Shown: positions 1-9,633, numbered from the stretch's first letter. The stretch is 64,000 nt of DNA from Hymenobacter norwichensis DSM 15439 (GCF_000420705.1 NZ_ATVL01000007.1:682001-746000); one strand, 5' to 3'. The notes: generated by a model from the sequence alone, not told the origin. Made by a program: numbers and translations.

Positions 1-155
1 AATAGTAATTCATACTTTACGGGCTACTTAGCCATGATGGCTCGTCATGCAAGAAGCACTTACTTCTTATTTGATTACAACTTATGCTTGCTGAAGTGGA
101 ATCGAACCTGCTGCCAGTCCGCACCGCAGCCGGCGTATTGTGCCCAGCTATCCGG

Positions 156-167
156 TCAATCGGTTGA
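156..167. promoter_or_regulatory. Candidate LacI-family operator upstream of galM-araBDA
   Basis: The 12-mer TCAATCGGTTGA carries the core CAATCGGTTG. Cores CAATCG(A/G)TTG also lie at 7545, 23614 and 26723, each at the 5' end of an arabinose/arabinan gene. It is 67-78 bp before the galM start at 234. Only the inner ten bases match the better palindromes, so it is a weaker copy. Binding by the LacI-family protein encoded at 33584 is inference. Confidence 0.5.
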
Positions 168-233
168 TTTCATCTGCATTTCACGGCTTACTTGCACTCT
201 CTATTTCTAGCATTCCTAACTCCCCCTCGCTTG

Positions 234-1433
234 ATGAAAAACCTAAACCGTGCTGGTCTGCTTGCCGGCAGTATTGCGGCCAGCTTGGCCTTTGCAGCTT
301 GCAACCAGCAGCCTGCCACCAACACCGAAGGTAGCAGCACCGCTGCCGCCACTGATTCCACTCAAACCTCTGCTGCTGCAATGCCTACTTCCACTTCTTT
401 CGGCAAAACCAACGCCGGTACCGAAGCGCAACTCTTCACGCTCACCAATGCCCACGGCGTGAAGGCCACCATCACTAACTTCGGTGGCACGCTCACCAGC
501 CTCATGGTGCCTGATAAGGACGGCAAGATGGGTGACGTAATCTTGGGTTTTGATGAGGTAAGCGGCTACCAGAGCCCGGAGTTCTTGAAGTCAGGCCCAT
601 ACTTTGGGGCCTTGATTGGGCGCTACGGCAACCGCATCAAAGGCGGCAAGTTCACGCTGGACGGCAAGGAGTACACGTTGGCCAAAAACAATGGGCCAAA
701 CACGCTGCACGGCGGTAAAGTAGGCTTCGACAAAGTGGTATGGGAAGCCAAACCCGGCACCTCGGCCGACGGCCAGACCCTGACGCTCACCTACAATAGC
801 AAGGACGGCGAAGAAGGCTACCCCGGCAACCTGGCCGTGACGGTGGTCTACACTCTTACCAACGACGACGCCCTGCGCCTCGACTACACCGCCACTACCG
901 ATAAGGCCACGCCCGTCAACCTGACCAACCACGCCTACTTTAACCTCAATCACGGCGTCGGCAAGGACATCCTGGGCCACGAAGTGACGCTGCCCGCCGA
1001 CCGCTACACCGTCGTAGACGCCACCCTGATTCCGACTGGCGAGCTAAAGCCCGTGAAAGGCACGCCCTTCGACTTTACCACGCCGCACACCATTGGCGAG
1101 CGGATCGGGCAGGTGCCCGGCGGCTACGACCACAACTGGGCGCTGAACAACCCGAGCGGTATGCATGCCGCCGCTACCGTGTATGATGCCGCCACCGGCC
1201 GTACCATGGAAGTAACCACCACCGAGCCCGGCATCCAGTTCTACACCGGCAACTTCCTCGATGGCACCCTGAAAGGCAAAGGCGGCACCGTGTACGGCAA
1301 AAACTCCGGCTTCTGCCTGGAAACCCAGCACTTCCCCGATTCGCCGAACCAGCCTTCGTTCCCAAGCACCATCCTCAAGCCCGGCGACACCCTGAAATCA
1401 ACGACGATCTACAAGTTCGGCGTGCGCAAATAA
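234..1433 (+). CDS. galM: Aldose 1-epimerase (mutarotase), lipoprotein
   Basis: Interconverts alpha and beta anomers of aldoses, so it would prepare sugars such as L-arabinose for import or isomerisation. The chosen ATG gives 399 aa starting with a lipoprotein-type signal peptide whose candidate lipidated Cys is residue 23 (AFAAC), which places the protein in the cell envelope. The same frame is open from 192, but that start would put 14 extra residues before the signal. Galactose mutarotase landmarks are present: NGPNTLHGG with His159, NLTNHAYFNL with His233, and CLETQHFPDSPN with Glu363, matching the family's two catalytic His and catalytic Glu. A Ser/Thr/Ala-rich linker (about residues 24-55) follows the Cys. 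It is first in a galM-araB-araD-araA-symporter series, with a candidate operator at 156. Substrate preference is not visible from sequence. Confidence 0.93.
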   Translation: MKNLNRAGLLAGSIAASLAFAACNQQPATNTEGSSTAAATDSTQTSAAAMPTSTSFGKTNAGTEAQLFTLTNAHGVKATITNFGGTLTSLMVPDKDGKMGDVILGFDEVSGYQSPEFLKSGPYFGALIGRYGNRIKGGKFTLDGKEYTLAKNNGPNTLHGGKVGFDKVVWEAKPGTSADGQTLTLTYNSKDGEEGYPGNLAVTVVYTLTNDDALRLDYTATTDKATPVNLTNHAYFNLNHGVGKDILGHEVTLPADRYTVVDATLIPTGELKPVKGTPFDFTTPHTIGERIGQVPGGYDHNWALNNPSGMHAAATVYDAATGRTMEVTTTEPGIQFYTGNFLDGTLKGKGGTVYGKNSGFCLETQHFPDSPNQPSFPSTILKPGDTLKSTTIYKFGVRK

Positions 1434-1455
1434 GGTGAAGTTGCAATGTACTATC

Positions 1456-1558
1456 AGAACGTCATGCAGAGCGCAGCGAAGCATCTCGCGTGCTGATGCT
1501 AGGTTAGTGATCTGACGTCAGTACGCGAGATGCTTCGCTGCGCTCTGCATGACGTTCT
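1456..1558. repeat. Palindromic repeat family A, copy 1
   Basis: Two perfectly complementary 36-base arms (1456-1491 and 1523-1558) flank a 31-base centre. The arms contain GTCATGCAGAGCGCAGCGAA and GCATCTCGCG. The same arms recur at 4061, 13778, 25543 and 37351 and as a half copy at 53274. This copy lies inside the galM-araB gap, so if it is transcribed it would fold into a very stable hairpin within the operon mRNA. Confidence 0.95.
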
Positions 1559-1561
1559 AGT

Positions 1562-1605
1562 GACACTTCACAAACTCACCACTTTACAACTTCACCATTT
1601 CACCA
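1562..1605. repeat. Degenerate half copy of repeat family B
   Basis: A run of CTCACCAC / TTCACAA / CTTCACCA words resembles the right arm of the large palindrome at 42608-42712. It abuts the araB GTG start. Similarity was judged by eye, and low complexity could explain part of it. Confidence 0.35.
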
Positions 1606-1608
1606 CCC

Positions 1609-3348
1609 GTGGAAACTTCTCATACCGCATCTTCCGACTCCCCGGCGTACGTCATTGGGGTCGACTACGGCACTGACTCGGTGCGCTCCTTGCTGGTTGA
1701 TGCCCGGACCGGGGCCGAAATAGCCCAGGCCGTGCACTACTACGCCCGCTGGAAAAAGCTGGAGTTCTGCAACCCAGCCCGCAACCGGTTCCGCCAACAC
1801 CCCCTCGACCACATCGAAGGCTTGGAAACCACTATCCGCAAAGTGGCCGCCCAAGTGCCCGCCGAGCAGATTGTGGGTATTGCCGTGGACACCACCGGCT
1901 CGACGCCCGGCCCCGTGAACGAACAGGGCGTGGCCCTGGCTCTCACACCCGGCTTCGAATCCAACCCGAACGCCATGTTCGTGCTCTGGAAAGACCACAC
2001 CGCGCTAGCCGAAGCCGCCGAAATCAACCAGAAAGCCCGCACCTGGGGCGGTGAAGATTTCACCAAGTTTGAAGGCGGTATTTACTCATCGGAGTGGTTT
2101 TGGGCCAAGATTGCGCACGTTATCCGCGAGGATGAAGCCGTATTCCAGGCCGCGCACTCCTGGATTGAGCACTGCGACTGGGTGACGCTGCTGCTGACCG
2201 GTCAGGATTTGGCCACCTTCAAGCGCAGCCGTTGCGCCGCCGGCCACAAAGCTATGTGGCACGAAAGCTGGGGCGGTTTGCCCTCCGAAGAGTTCCTGAC
2301 GCACCTGGAGCCCAAACTGGCCGGCTTGCGCAGCCGTCTGTTCGAGGAAACCTACACCGCCGACGAAGTAGCCGGCAACCTCTCCGCCGAATGGGCCGAG
2401 CGCCTCGGCTTGACCACCAACACCGTGGTAGCCGTGGGTAGCTTCGATGCCCATGCCGGCGCCGTAGCCGGAGAAATCGAAGCCTATTCGATGGTGAAAG
2501 TGATGGGCACTTCCACCTGTGACATTGTGGTGGCGCCCACCGCCGAAGTGGGCAGCCACCTTGTGGCCGGCATCTGCGGACAGGTAGATGGCTCCGTAAT
2601 TCCCGGTATGCTGGGCTTAGAGGCTGGGCAGTCGGCTTTTGGTGACTTGCTGGCTTGGTTCCGGCAGATTGTGGAGTGGCCGCTGCACAACGTGCTGCCG
2701 CATTCCAAAGTGCTGAACGCCGAGCAACAAGCTGCCCTGCGCGACGAAATGAGCGACCTGCTGCTAGTAGAACTCAGCAAAGCCGCCGCCGACGTGGACC
2801 CCGAAGAGTCGGCCGTATTGGCCCTAGACTGGGTGAATGGCCGCCGCACGCCTGACGCCAACCAAGCCCTGAAAGGTGCCTTGATGAATCTGACCATGGG
2901 CACCAACGCCCCCCAGATTTTCCGGGCGCTGGTGGAAGCTATCTGCTACGGCTCCAAGCAAATTGTGGAGCGTTTCGAGCAGGAAGGCATTCCGGTGAAG
3001 CAGGTAATCGGCATCGGTGGCGTAGCCAAGAAGTCGAAGTTTGTAATGCAAACCCTGGCCGACGTGCTGGACCGCCCCATCAAAATTGCCGTTTCTGAGC
3101 AGGCCCCTGCCTTGGGCGCGGCCATGTACGCTTCGGTTGCCGCCGGTATCCACGCCGATGTGCTGACCGCCCAGCGCGTGATGGGCAGCGGCTTTGCCGA
3201 AACCTACGAGCCGAACCCCGCCCGCGTGGCCGACTACCAGGCCCGTTACGAGCAGTACCAAGCCTTTGGTAAGTTCGTGGAAAGCGCCACCGTGGGCCAG
3301 TCTGAGCCGGTAATGGAACCCGAAACGCCTGCCATCACCTCCGCATGA
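1609..3348 (+). CDS. araB: Ribulokinase
   Basis: Phosphorylates L-ribulose with ATP to L-ribulose 5-phosphate, the second step of L-arabinose catabolism in the cytoplasm. The 579-aa protein is close to the usual length of about 565 and belongs to the FGGY kinase family. The N-terminal phosphate-binding segment GVDYGTDSVRSLLVD (from residue 17) and the second-domain segment GIGGVAKKSKFVMQ are clear, and AVDTTGSTPGPV is typical of AraB. The start is GTG; no in-frame ATG lies near the conserved N-terminus. The stop overlaps the araD start by 4 nt (ATGA), implying translational coupling. The 175-bp gap to galM holds palindromic repeat A and a degenerate family-B half repeat. Confidence 0.96.
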   Translation: METSHTASSDSPAYVIGVDYGTDSVRSLLVDARTGAEIAQAVHYYARWKKLEFCNPARNRFRQHPLDHIEGLETTIRKVAAQVPAEQIVGIAVDTTGSTPGPVNEQGVALALTPGFESNPNAMFVLWKDHTALAEAAEINQKARTWGGEDFTKFEGGIYSSEWFWAKIAHVIREDEAVFQAAHSWIEHCDWVTLLLTGQDLATFKRSRCAAGHKAMWHESWGGLPSEEFLTHLEPKLAGLRSRLFEETYTADEVAGNLSAEWAERLGLTTNTVVAVGSFDAHAGAVAGEIEAYSMVKVMGTSTCDIVVAPTAEVGSHLVAGICGQVDGSVIPGMLGLEAGQSAFGDLLAWFRQIVEWPLHNVLPHSKVLNAEQQAALRDEMSDLLLVELSKAAADVDPEESAVLALDWVNGRRTPDANQALKGALMNLTMGTNAPQIFRALVEAICYGSKQIVERFEQEGIPVKQVIGIGGVAKKSKFVMQTLADVLDRPIKIAVSEQAPALGAAMYASVAAGIHADVLTAQRVMGSGFAETYEPNPARVADYQARYEQYQAFGKFVESATVGQSEPVMEPETPAITSA

Positions 3349-4043
3349 GCCAATACCAAGACCTGAAACAGGCGTGCTACGACGCCAACATGCAACTGCC
3401 CAAACTCGGGCTGGTGCTCTTCACCTTCGGCAACGCCAGCGTGGTGGACCGCGCAAAAAGCGTATTCGCCATCAAGCCCAGCGGCGTGCCCTACGATACG
3501 CTGAAGCCCGAGGACATTGTGATTGTCGATTTCGACAACAACATTGTGGAAGGGGAGAAGCGTCCGTCGTCTGATACCAAAACGCACGCGCTGCTTTTCA
3601 AGCAGTGGACGGAAATTGGAGGCATCGTGCACACGCACTCCACCTACGCCACGGCCTGGGCCCAAACCCAAACCGACATTCCGATTCTGGGCACCACCCA
3701 CGCCGACCACCTCACCACCGACGTGCCCTGCGCCCCGCCCATGGCCGACGAGCTAATTCAGGGCGACTACGAGCACCAAACCGGCTGGCAGATCATCCAG
3801 GAATTCGAGCGGCGCGGCATTTCGCCCACCGAAGTGGAGATGATACTCGTGGGTAATCACGCGCCGTTCACCTGGGGCAAAACCGTGGAAAAAGCGGTGT
3901 ACAACAGTGCGGTGCTGGAAGAAATTGCCCGCCTGGCCTACCTGAGCTGCACCCTGCGCCCCGAGGTGCCTCGCCTAAAAGATGCATTGATTCGCAAGCA
4001 CTACGAGCGTAAGCACGGCGCTAATTCTTATTACGGACAGTAG
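3345..4043 (+). CDS. araD: L-ribulose-5-phosphate 4-epimerase
   Basis: Converts L-ribulose 5-phosphate to D-xylulose 5-phosphate, joining arabinose breakdown to the pentose phosphate pathway. At 232 aa it is the normal size for this class II aldolase-fold, zinc-dependent enzyme. The metal ligands are visible: HTHSTYATAWAQ supplies His96 and His98, and VGNHAPFTWG supplies His172, matching H95/H97/H171 of the E. coli enzyme. The start codon overlaps the araB stop. The 170-bp gap to araA holds a palindromic repeat, so araD and araA may not have equal mRNA stability. Confidence 0.96.
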   Translation: MSQYQDLKQACYDANMQLPKLGLVLFTFGNASVVDRAKSVFAIKPSGVPYDTLKPEDIVIVDFDNNIVEGEKRPSSDTKTHALLFKQWTEIGGIVHTHSTYATAWAQTQTDIPILGTTHADHLTTDVPCAPPMADELIQGDYEHQTGWQIIQEFERRGISPTEVEMILVGNHAPFTWGKTVEKAVYNSAVLEEIARLAYLSCTLRPEVPRLKDALIRKHYERKHGANSYYGQ

Positions 4044-4060
4044 GGCCGCCAAAACAGAAC

Positions 4061-4180
4061 GTCATGCTGAGTGGAGGCGCAGCCGCAGTCGAAGCATCTC
4101 GCTAGCGTGGTAGACTTAGTTAGCACCACAACTTCAGCACGCGAGATGCTTCGGCTTCGTTGCACTGCGCTCAGCATGAC
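4061..4180. repeat. Palindromic repeat family A, copy 2 (diverged)
   Basis: The left part starts GTCATGCTGAG and ends GAAGCATCTCGC (4061-4102). The right part is its imperfect reverse complement (4137-4180), ending CTCAGCATGAC. The centre differs from the other copies. It sits between araD and araA in the operon. Confidence 0.85.
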
Positions 4181-4213
4181 CTTAGACCTTAATTTCTTTA
4201 GTTTCCCTTTCTC

Positions 4214-5704
4214 ATGATTGACATTTCGCAATACGAAGCTTGGTTCATCACCGGCAGCCAGCACCTCTACGGCCCCGAAACCTTGGAAGAAGTAGCCGTA
4301 CACTCGCAGCAGATTGCCGCCGAGCTGAACACGCAGCTACCCATCAAGATTGTATACAAGCCCGTGCTGACTGGCCCGGAGGAGATTTATAAGCTGGTGC
4401 AGGAAGCCAACACCACCCCGAACTGCGTGGGTCTGATTGCCTGGATGCACACCTTCTCGCCGGCCAAAATGTGGATCAACGGCCTGAAGATTCTGCAAAA
4501 GCCGCTGGCGCACCTGCACACCCAGTTCAACCGCGACATTCCGTGGGGCGACATCAACATGGACTTTATGAACACCAACCAATCGGCGCACGGCGACCGT
4601 GAGTTTGGTTTCATTGGGGCCCGTATGGGTATCAAGCGCAAGGTGGTAGTGGGCCATTGGCAGGACTCTGCTGTGCACCAGAGCTTGAATATCTGGAGCC
4701 GCGTGGCTTGTGCCTGGGCTGATTGGCAGGGTGCCCGCTTCGTACGCTTCGGCGACAATATGCGCTACGTAGCCGTAACCGAAGGCGACAAAGTGGAAGC
4801 TGAAATCAAGTTCGGCTATTCAGTGAATACCTATGGCATCGGGGACCTGGTGGCCGTGGTAAACGCCGTAACCGACGAGCAAATCAACGAGCTGCTGGCT
4901 ACCTATGAAAAGGAGTACGACCTAGCTGACACGCTGAAAGACGGCGGCAGCCAGCGCGAATCCCTGCGCGACGCCGCCCGCATTGAGGCTGGCATGCGCA
5001 AATTCTTGCAAGACACCAACGCCAAAGGCTTCACCGATACCTTCGAGGACCTGCACGGCATGGTCCAGCTGCCCGGCATTGCCACTCAGCGCCTGATGGC
5101 CGAAGGCTACGGTTTCGGGGGCGAAGGCGACTGGAAAACCTCGGCGCTGGTGCGCGCCATGAAGGTGATGGGTGCCGGCCTGCCCGGCGGCAACTCGTTC
5201 ATGGAAGACTACACTTACCACTTCGCGCCCAACAACAACCAAGTGCTGGGTTCGCACATGCTGGAAATCTGCCCCACTATTGCCGAAGGCAAAGTGCGCG
5301 CCGAGATTCACCCACTGGGCATTGGCGGCAAAGCCGACCCGGTGCGTCTGGTGTTCAACTGCCCCGCTGGAGAAGGCCTCAACGCCACCATCGTGGATAT
5401 GGGCAACCGCTTCCGCATGATTGTAAACGAAGTGGTGGCCGTAGCGCCCGAGCAAGACCTGCCGAACCTGCCCGTAGCCCGCGTGCTCTGGAAAGTGAAG
5501 CCCGACCTCGCCACCGGCGCTGCCGCCTGGATTCTGGCCGGCGGTGCGCACCACACTGGTTTCAGCCAGAACCTGACCGCCGAGTACCTGGAGGATTTCG
5601 CTGAAATGGCCGGCATCGAATACGTGGTTATCGACGCCGACACCAAGCTGCGCACCTTCAAAAACGAGCTGCGCTACAATGAAGTAGCCTTCGGTGGCCG
5701 CTAA
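4214..5704 (+). CDS. araA: L-arabinose isomerase
   Basis: Isomerises L-arabinose to L-ribulose, the first cytoplasmic step of the pathway, using a divalent metal. The 496-aa length is typical (E. coli 500). The catalytic/metal residues can be placed: Glu304 in GGEGDWKT, Glu331 in FMEDYTYHF, His348 in [10 protein letters not shown] and His447 in [11 protein letters not shown], corresponding to E306, E333, H350 and H450 of E. coli AraA. The N-terminal [17 protein letters not shown] segment is a family signature. It follows araD and precedes the symporter by 52 bp. The order galM-B-D-A-transporter on one strand gives a complete uptake-to-xylulose-5-P route. Confidence 0.97.
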   Translation: MIDISQYEAWFITGSQHLYGPETLEEVAVHSQQIAAELNTQLPIKIVYKPVLTGPEEIYKLVQEANTTPNCVGLIAWMHTFSPAKMWINGLKILQKPLAHLHTQFNRDIPWGDINMDFMNTNQSAHGDREFGFIGARMGIKRKVVVGHWQDSAVHQSLNIWSRVACAWADWQGARFVRFGDNMRYVAVTEGDKVEAEIKFGYSVNTYGIGDLVAVVNAVTDEQINELLATYEKEYDLADTLKDGGSQRESLRDAARIEAGMRKFLQDTNAKGFTDTFEDLHGMVQLPGIATQRLMAEGYGFGGEGDWKTSALVRAMKVMGAGLPGGNSFMEDYTYHFAPNNNQVLGSHMLEICPTIAEGKVRAEIHPLGIGGKADPVRLVFNCPAGEGLNATIVDMGNRFRMIVNEVVAVAPEQDLPNLPVARVLWKVKPDLATGAAAWILAGGAHHTGFSQNLTAEYLEDFAEMAGIEYVVIDADTKLRTFKNELRYNEVAFGGR

Positions 5705-5756
5705 TTTCACTAATTTCCAGCTCCACTACCTCTCATAAAGTCCTACCACTTCCCCA

Positions 5757-7433
5757 ATGAATCAACTGGCCACAATTGATTACATCATTTTTTTCATTTA
5801 TTTCTTGATTGTGGCCGGCTATGGCATCTGGATTTATCGCCAGAAAACGAGCCATGACGGCACCCTTGAAGGCGACTCCAAAGACTACTTCCTAGCCGAA
5901 GGCTCCCTAACGTGGTGGGCCATTGGCTCATCGCTGATTGCCTCCAACATTTCGGCCGAGCAGTTCGTGGCTATGTCGGGCTCAGGCTTCAAGATGGGTT
6001 TGGCTATTGCTGCTTACGAGTGGATGGCCGCCATTACGCTCGTTATCGTGGCCGTATTCTTCATTCCGGTGTACCTGAAGAACAATATTGCCACGATGCC
6101 GCAGTTTCTGCACCAGCGCTACAACGGCACGGTGGCCATGATTATGGCCGTGTTCTGGTTGGCGCTGTACGTGGTTGTTAACCTGACTTCGATTCTTTAC
6201 CTCGGAGCTATTGCGGCCAGCAGCGTATCGGGTCTGAACATCAACATCTGTATTTACGGGCTAGCCATTTGCGCGGTGATTATCACGCTGGGTGGTATGA
6301 AGGTTATCGGCTTCACCGACGTTATTCAGGTGTTTTTCCTGATTCTGGGCGGCTTGGCTACCACCTACATGGCACTCAACCTGGTAGCCGAGCATTACGG
6401 TACCAGCGGAGTGGTTAACGGCTTCAACCTGCTCACCACGCAAGCCAACGACCATTTCCACATGATTCTGGAGCGCGACAATCCGAGCTACATCGACCTA
6501 CCTGGTATGACTGTACTGCTTGGGGGCCTCTGGATTGTGAACCTGAACTATTGGGGCTGCAACCAGTATATCACGCAACGGGCGCTAGGTGCCGACTTGC
6601 CCACAGCGCGTGGTGGCTTGCTGTTCGCAGCTTTCCTCAAGATTATGATGCCGGTGATTGTAGTGCTGCCTGGTATTGCGGCCTTCGTACTGTTCAAGCA
6701 GAATGTGTTTGGCTCGGAAATGATGTTGGATGGTAAGGTAGCGCCCGACCGCGCTTACCCCGTACTGCTCAACATTCTGCCAGTAGGGTTGAAAGGCTTG
6801 TCGTTTGCGGCACTTACGGCAGCGGTAGTAGCTTCTTTGGCAGGTAAGGCCAACTCTATTGCTACCATTTTCACTCTTGACATCTACAAGAAAGTACTGA
6901 ATAAAGATGCTTCGGAGAAGAAGATGGTAGCCGTAGGTAAAATCTCGGTGGTAGTAGCGATGCTGCTGGGCATCTTGCTTGCGCCGCATTTAGGCATCGA
7001 GAAAGGTGGTTTCACTTACATCCAGGAGTACACGGGCTTTGTGTCGCCGGGCATCTTTGCCATGTTCATCCTGGGCTTCTTCTGGAAAAAGGCTACCTCC
7101 ACAGCAGCTCTGTTCGCTACTATTGGCGGCTTCTTGCTATCGGTACTGCTCAAGTTCCTGCCTATTATGACAGACCTATCGTGGCTGGCACCGTTCGGCT
7201 TTGCAGTTCCGGTTAACGGTATCTACGAGATTCCTTTCCTCGACCGGATGGGCTTCGTGTTCGTCTTCTGCATTCTGGGCATGGTGCTCATCAGCCTCAT
7301 CCAAACCAGCCAGGGCGCCAAGACCAACGGTCTGGAAATCGATACAGATATGTTCCGTACTAACCGTAGCTTCACGGTCGGCTCGATCATCGTAGCGGTG
7401 TTGGTTACGGTGCTTTACACAATCTACTGGTAA
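5757..7433 (+). CDS. Sodium:solute symporter (SSS family), probable L-arabinose importer
   Basis: A 558-aa polytopic inner-membrane protein with many hydrophobic segments from residue 9 to the C-terminus, consistent with the 13-15 helices of SSS sugar/sodium symporters. The N-terminus IDYIIFFIYFLIVAGYGIWI and the motif SLIASNISAEQFVAMSGSGF are typical of the SglT-like branch, as is NYWGCNQYITQRALGA. Sodium-coupled sugar import is known for this family. Arabinose as substrate is inferred from its place 52 bp after araA and before an arabinofuranosidase gene. A stem-loop (7444-7488) follows the stop. Confidence 0.92.
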   Translation: MNQLATIDYIIFFIYFLIVAGYGIWIYRQKTSHDGTLEGDSKDYFLAEGSLTWWAIGSSLIASNISAEQFVAMSGSGFKMGLAIAAYEWMAAITLVIVAVFFIPVYLKNNIATMPQFLHQRYNGTVAMIMAVFWLALYVVVNLTSILYLGAIAASSVSGLNINICIYGLAICAVIITLGGMKVIGFTDVIQVFFLILGGLATTYMALNLVAEHYGTSGVVNGFNLLTTQANDHFHMILERDNPSYIDLPGMTVLLGGLWIVNLNYWGCNQYITQRALGADLPTARGGLLFAAFLKIMMPVIVVLPGIAAFVLFKQNVFGSEMMLDGKVAPDRAYPVLLNILPVGLKGLSFAALTAAVVASLAGKANSIATIFTLDIYKKVLNKDASEKKMVAVGKISVVVAMLLGILLAPHLGIEKGGFTYIQEYTGFVSPGIFAMFILGFFWKKATSTAALFATIGGFLLSVLLKFLPIMTDLSWLAPFGFAVPVNGIYEIPFLDRMGFVFVFCILGMVLISLIQTSQGAKTNGLEIDTDMFRTNRSFTVGSIIVAVLVTVLYTIYW

Positions 7434-7443
7434 CGAGTTTGTT

Positions 7444-7488
7444 CAGCCCACCAGTTGCGAAGCGCACTGCTTTGTAGTTGGTGGGCTG
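7444..7488. terminator. Stem-loop after the symporter gene
   Basis: Perfect 10-bp arms CAGCCCACCA (7444-7453) and TGGTGGGCTG (7479-7488) start 11 bp after the symporter stop. There is no T-run, so it may end transcription weakly, protect the 3' end, or separate the operon from the GH51 gene. Confidence 0.55.
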
Positions 7489-7514
7489 GATGAAATCAAC
7501 TACAACTGTTTGTC

Positions 7515-9587
7515 ATGACTTCAAAAAACAACTCCCACAAAGCACAATCGATTGTGTGCGGTGCTTTATTGCTTAGCGCGCTGGCCAGCAACGCGGCGCT
7601 GGCCCAGAATACCGCGCCGGGCACCATCACGGTGCAGGTCAACAAGCCGGGCGCGTCCATTGCTAAAACCATGTACGGTCTGTTCTTCGAGGACATCAAC
7701 TTCGCGGCCGATGGCGGCTTGTACCCGGAACTGGTGAAAAACAAGTCGTTTGAAACCGATGAGAAGCTAGTAGGGTGGAAGGGCATCAATGGGGCGGCGG
7801 CGCTATCTACATACACCATTTCCAGCCAGCAGCCCATCAGCGCCACCAACAACCACTTCCTGCGCATGACGGCCACCACCGCTAGCGCCGATGCCGGCTT
7901 CACCAACGAAGGCTTCCGGGGAATGGGCATAAAGCAGGATGCCGAGTACACGTTTTCGGTGTATCTGCGGCGCGGCCCCGGCAACGCCAGCGGCCTGATC
8001 GTAACGCTGGAAGAGCCCGGCCGCGGCAACACTGGGCAGGTTTTGGGCCAAACCAAAATCACAGGCCTGACCAACGAGTGGAAGAAGTACACGGCCGTTA
8101 TCAAGGCCTCAGGCACGGCGCCCAAAGCCCGGCTCAAGCTGACGATGGAAGGCGCCGGTACCCTCGATATTGATGTGGTATCGTTGTTTCCGAAAGACAC
8201 TTGGCAGAACCGTGAAAACGGTTTGCGGCCCGACTTAGTGCAACTGCTCAAGGATATGAAGCCTGGTTTCCTGCGCTTCCCTGGAGGCTGCATTGTGGAA
8301 GGCCGTACGCTGGAAGAGCGGTATCAGTGGAAAGAAACCATTGGCGACGTAGCCAGCCGCAAACCTTTGATTAACCGCTGGAACACCGAGTTCCGGCACA
8401 AGTTCACGCCCGATTACTATCAATCATTCGGCCTAGGCTTCTTCGAGTATTTCCAGCTTTCCGAGGATATTGGGGCTGAGCCGCTGCCCATCCTGAATGT
8501 GGGCATGGCCTGCCAGTTCAACTCGGCCGAGCTGGCACCTATTACCACCGCCTCGGGTCCGAATGCTGGCAACACAGCAGGTGGCGCTGATCTTTCGCTG
8601 GACACCTTCATTCAGGATGCGCTGGACTTGGTGGAATTCGCCAACGGCTCCACCAGCAGCCCCTGGGGCGCCAAGCGCGCCGCTATGGGCCACCCCGCGC
8701 CGTTCAACCTGAAGTATATCGGGGTGGGCAACGAGCAGTGGGGGCCGCAGTACTTGGAGCGCTACGAGCCGTTTGCTAAGGCGCTGAAAGACAAGTATCC
8801 CAACATCCAGATTGTGAGCAGCGCCGGCCCGAGCCCCGATGGGGATTTGTTCACCAAAGCCTCCAAGCGGCTAGGCGAGCTGAAGGCCGACTTCGTGGAT
8901 GAGCACTACTACGCCAAGCCCGACTGGTTCCGGCAGAACGTGGGCCGCTACGACAACTACGCCCGCACCGGCCCGAAAATCTTTGCCGGCGAGTACGCCG
9001 CGCAAAGCGTGAACACCGGCAATGCCGAAAACAAGAACACCTGGGACTGCGCCATTTCGGAAGCGGCTTTCATGACCGGCTTGGAGCGCAACGCCGACGT
9101 AGTACGCATGGCTTCCTACGCGCCGCTGTTTGCGCACGTAGACGCCTGGCAGTGGACACCCGACCTGATTTGGTTTGATAATCTGAAATCATACGGTACG
9201 CCTAACTACTACGTGCAGAAAATGTACGCCACCAACGCCGGCACCACCATGTTGCCGGTGCAAATGCCGAACAACGCGAAGAACGGAGACGCAAACCTTT
9301 TCGCCAGTGCCGTAGCCGACGACAAGGCCGGTGACATCATTGTGAAGCTGGTCAACTACTCCACCGATGCGCGCCCAGTGAAGCTGAACCTGGCTGGGGC
9401 CAAGAAAATGGGTAAAACCGGCCAAGCCATTGTGCTTGCCAGCAACGATTTGCAAGCCGTGAACAGCTTGCAGGAGCCCATGAAGCTGGCTCCGAAGGAA
9501 GAGCAGTTCAAGGTGTCGTCTACCACGGTCAGCTACACGCTGGCCCCGAATTCATTCACGGTGCTACGGATTCCGGGTAAGCGCTAA
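7515..9587 (+). CDS. Alpha-L-arabinofuranosidase, GH51
   Basis: Releases terminal alpha-L-arabinofuranose from arabinan and arabinoxylan. The 690-aa protein starts with a Sec signal peptide (cleavage expected after ALAQ, residue ~31), so it acts in the periplasm or outside. A carbohydrate-binding-like beta domain (about residues 80-220) precedes the (beta/alpha)8 catalytic domain. The acid/base Glu407 lies in IGVGNEQWGP and the nucleophile Glu493 in IFAGEYAAQS, the standard GH51 pair. MYGLFFEDINFAADGGLYPELV near the start is highly typical. A perfect operator-like palindrome (7543-7556) lies inside codons 10-14. A terminator follows at 9599. Confidence 0.95.
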   Translation: MTSKNNSHKAQSIVCGALLLSALASNAALAQNTAPGTITVQVNKPGASIAKTMYGLFFEDINFAADGGLYPELVKNKSFETDEKLVGWKGINGAAALSTYTISSQQPISATNNHFLRMTATTASADAGFTNEGFRGMGIKQDAEYTFSVYLRRGPGNASGLIVTLEEPGRGNTGQVLGQTKITGLTNEWKKYTAVIKASGTAPKARLKLTMEGAGTLDIDVVSLFPKDTWQNRENGLRPDLVQLLKDMKPGFLRFPGGCIVEGRTLEERYQWKETIGDVASRKPLINRWNTEFRHKFTPDYYQSFGLGFFEYFQLSEDIGAEPLPILNVGMACQFNSAELAPITTASGPNAGNTAGGADLSLDTFIQDALDLVEFANGSTSSPWGAKRAAMGHPAPFNLKYIGVGNEQWGPQYLERYEPFAKALKDKYPNIQIVSSAGPSPDGDLFTKASKRLGELKADFVDEHYYAKPDWFRQNVGRYDNYARTGPKIFAGEYAAQSVNTGNAENKNTWDCAISEAAFMTGLERNADVVRMASYAPLFAHVDAWQWTPDLIWFDNLKSYGTPNYYVQKMYATNAGTTMLPVQMPNNAKNGDANLFASAVADDKAGDIIVKLVNYSTDARPVKLNLAGAKKMGKTGQAIVLASNDLQAVNSLQEPMKLAPKEEQFKVSSTTVSYTLAPNSFTVLRIPGKR
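7543..7556. promoter_or_regulatory. Perfect palindrome CACAATCGATTGTG, candidate operator inside GH51 gene start
   Basis: This 14-bp perfect palindrome overlaps codons 10-14 of the GH51 gene, within the signal-peptide sequence. The same core occurs just upstream of a GH43 gene (26721) and, with one central change, between the GH39-like and MFS genes (23611). An even CG-centred palindrome is the usual form of LacI-family sites; the assignment is inference. Confidence 0.65.
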
Positions 9588-9598
9588 AGCATGAATAG

Positions 9599-9633
9599 AA
9601 AAGCGGAGTGGCTGAAAAAGCGCTCCGCTTTTT
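9599..9633 (+). terminator. Intrinsic terminator after GH51 gene
   Basis: Arms AAAAGCGGAG (9599-9608) and CTCCGCTTTT (9623-9632) are followed by further T residues, 12 bp after the GH51 stop. Confidence 0.85.

Noticed and set aside
1-233. Possible gene or SusD remnant before galM
   Set aside because: No frame of useful length or motif; only the candidate operator at 156 is supported.
181-980. Open frames on the minus strand opposite galM and similar frames opposite most genes
   Set aside because: They mirror codon structure of real genes on the other strand, have no motifs and overlap fully.
1456-1558. Repeat A copies as ordinary intrinsic terminators
   Set aside because: Arms are too long, T-runs are missing, and copies lie inside the ara operon; a terminator role may exist only for the convergent copy at 25543.
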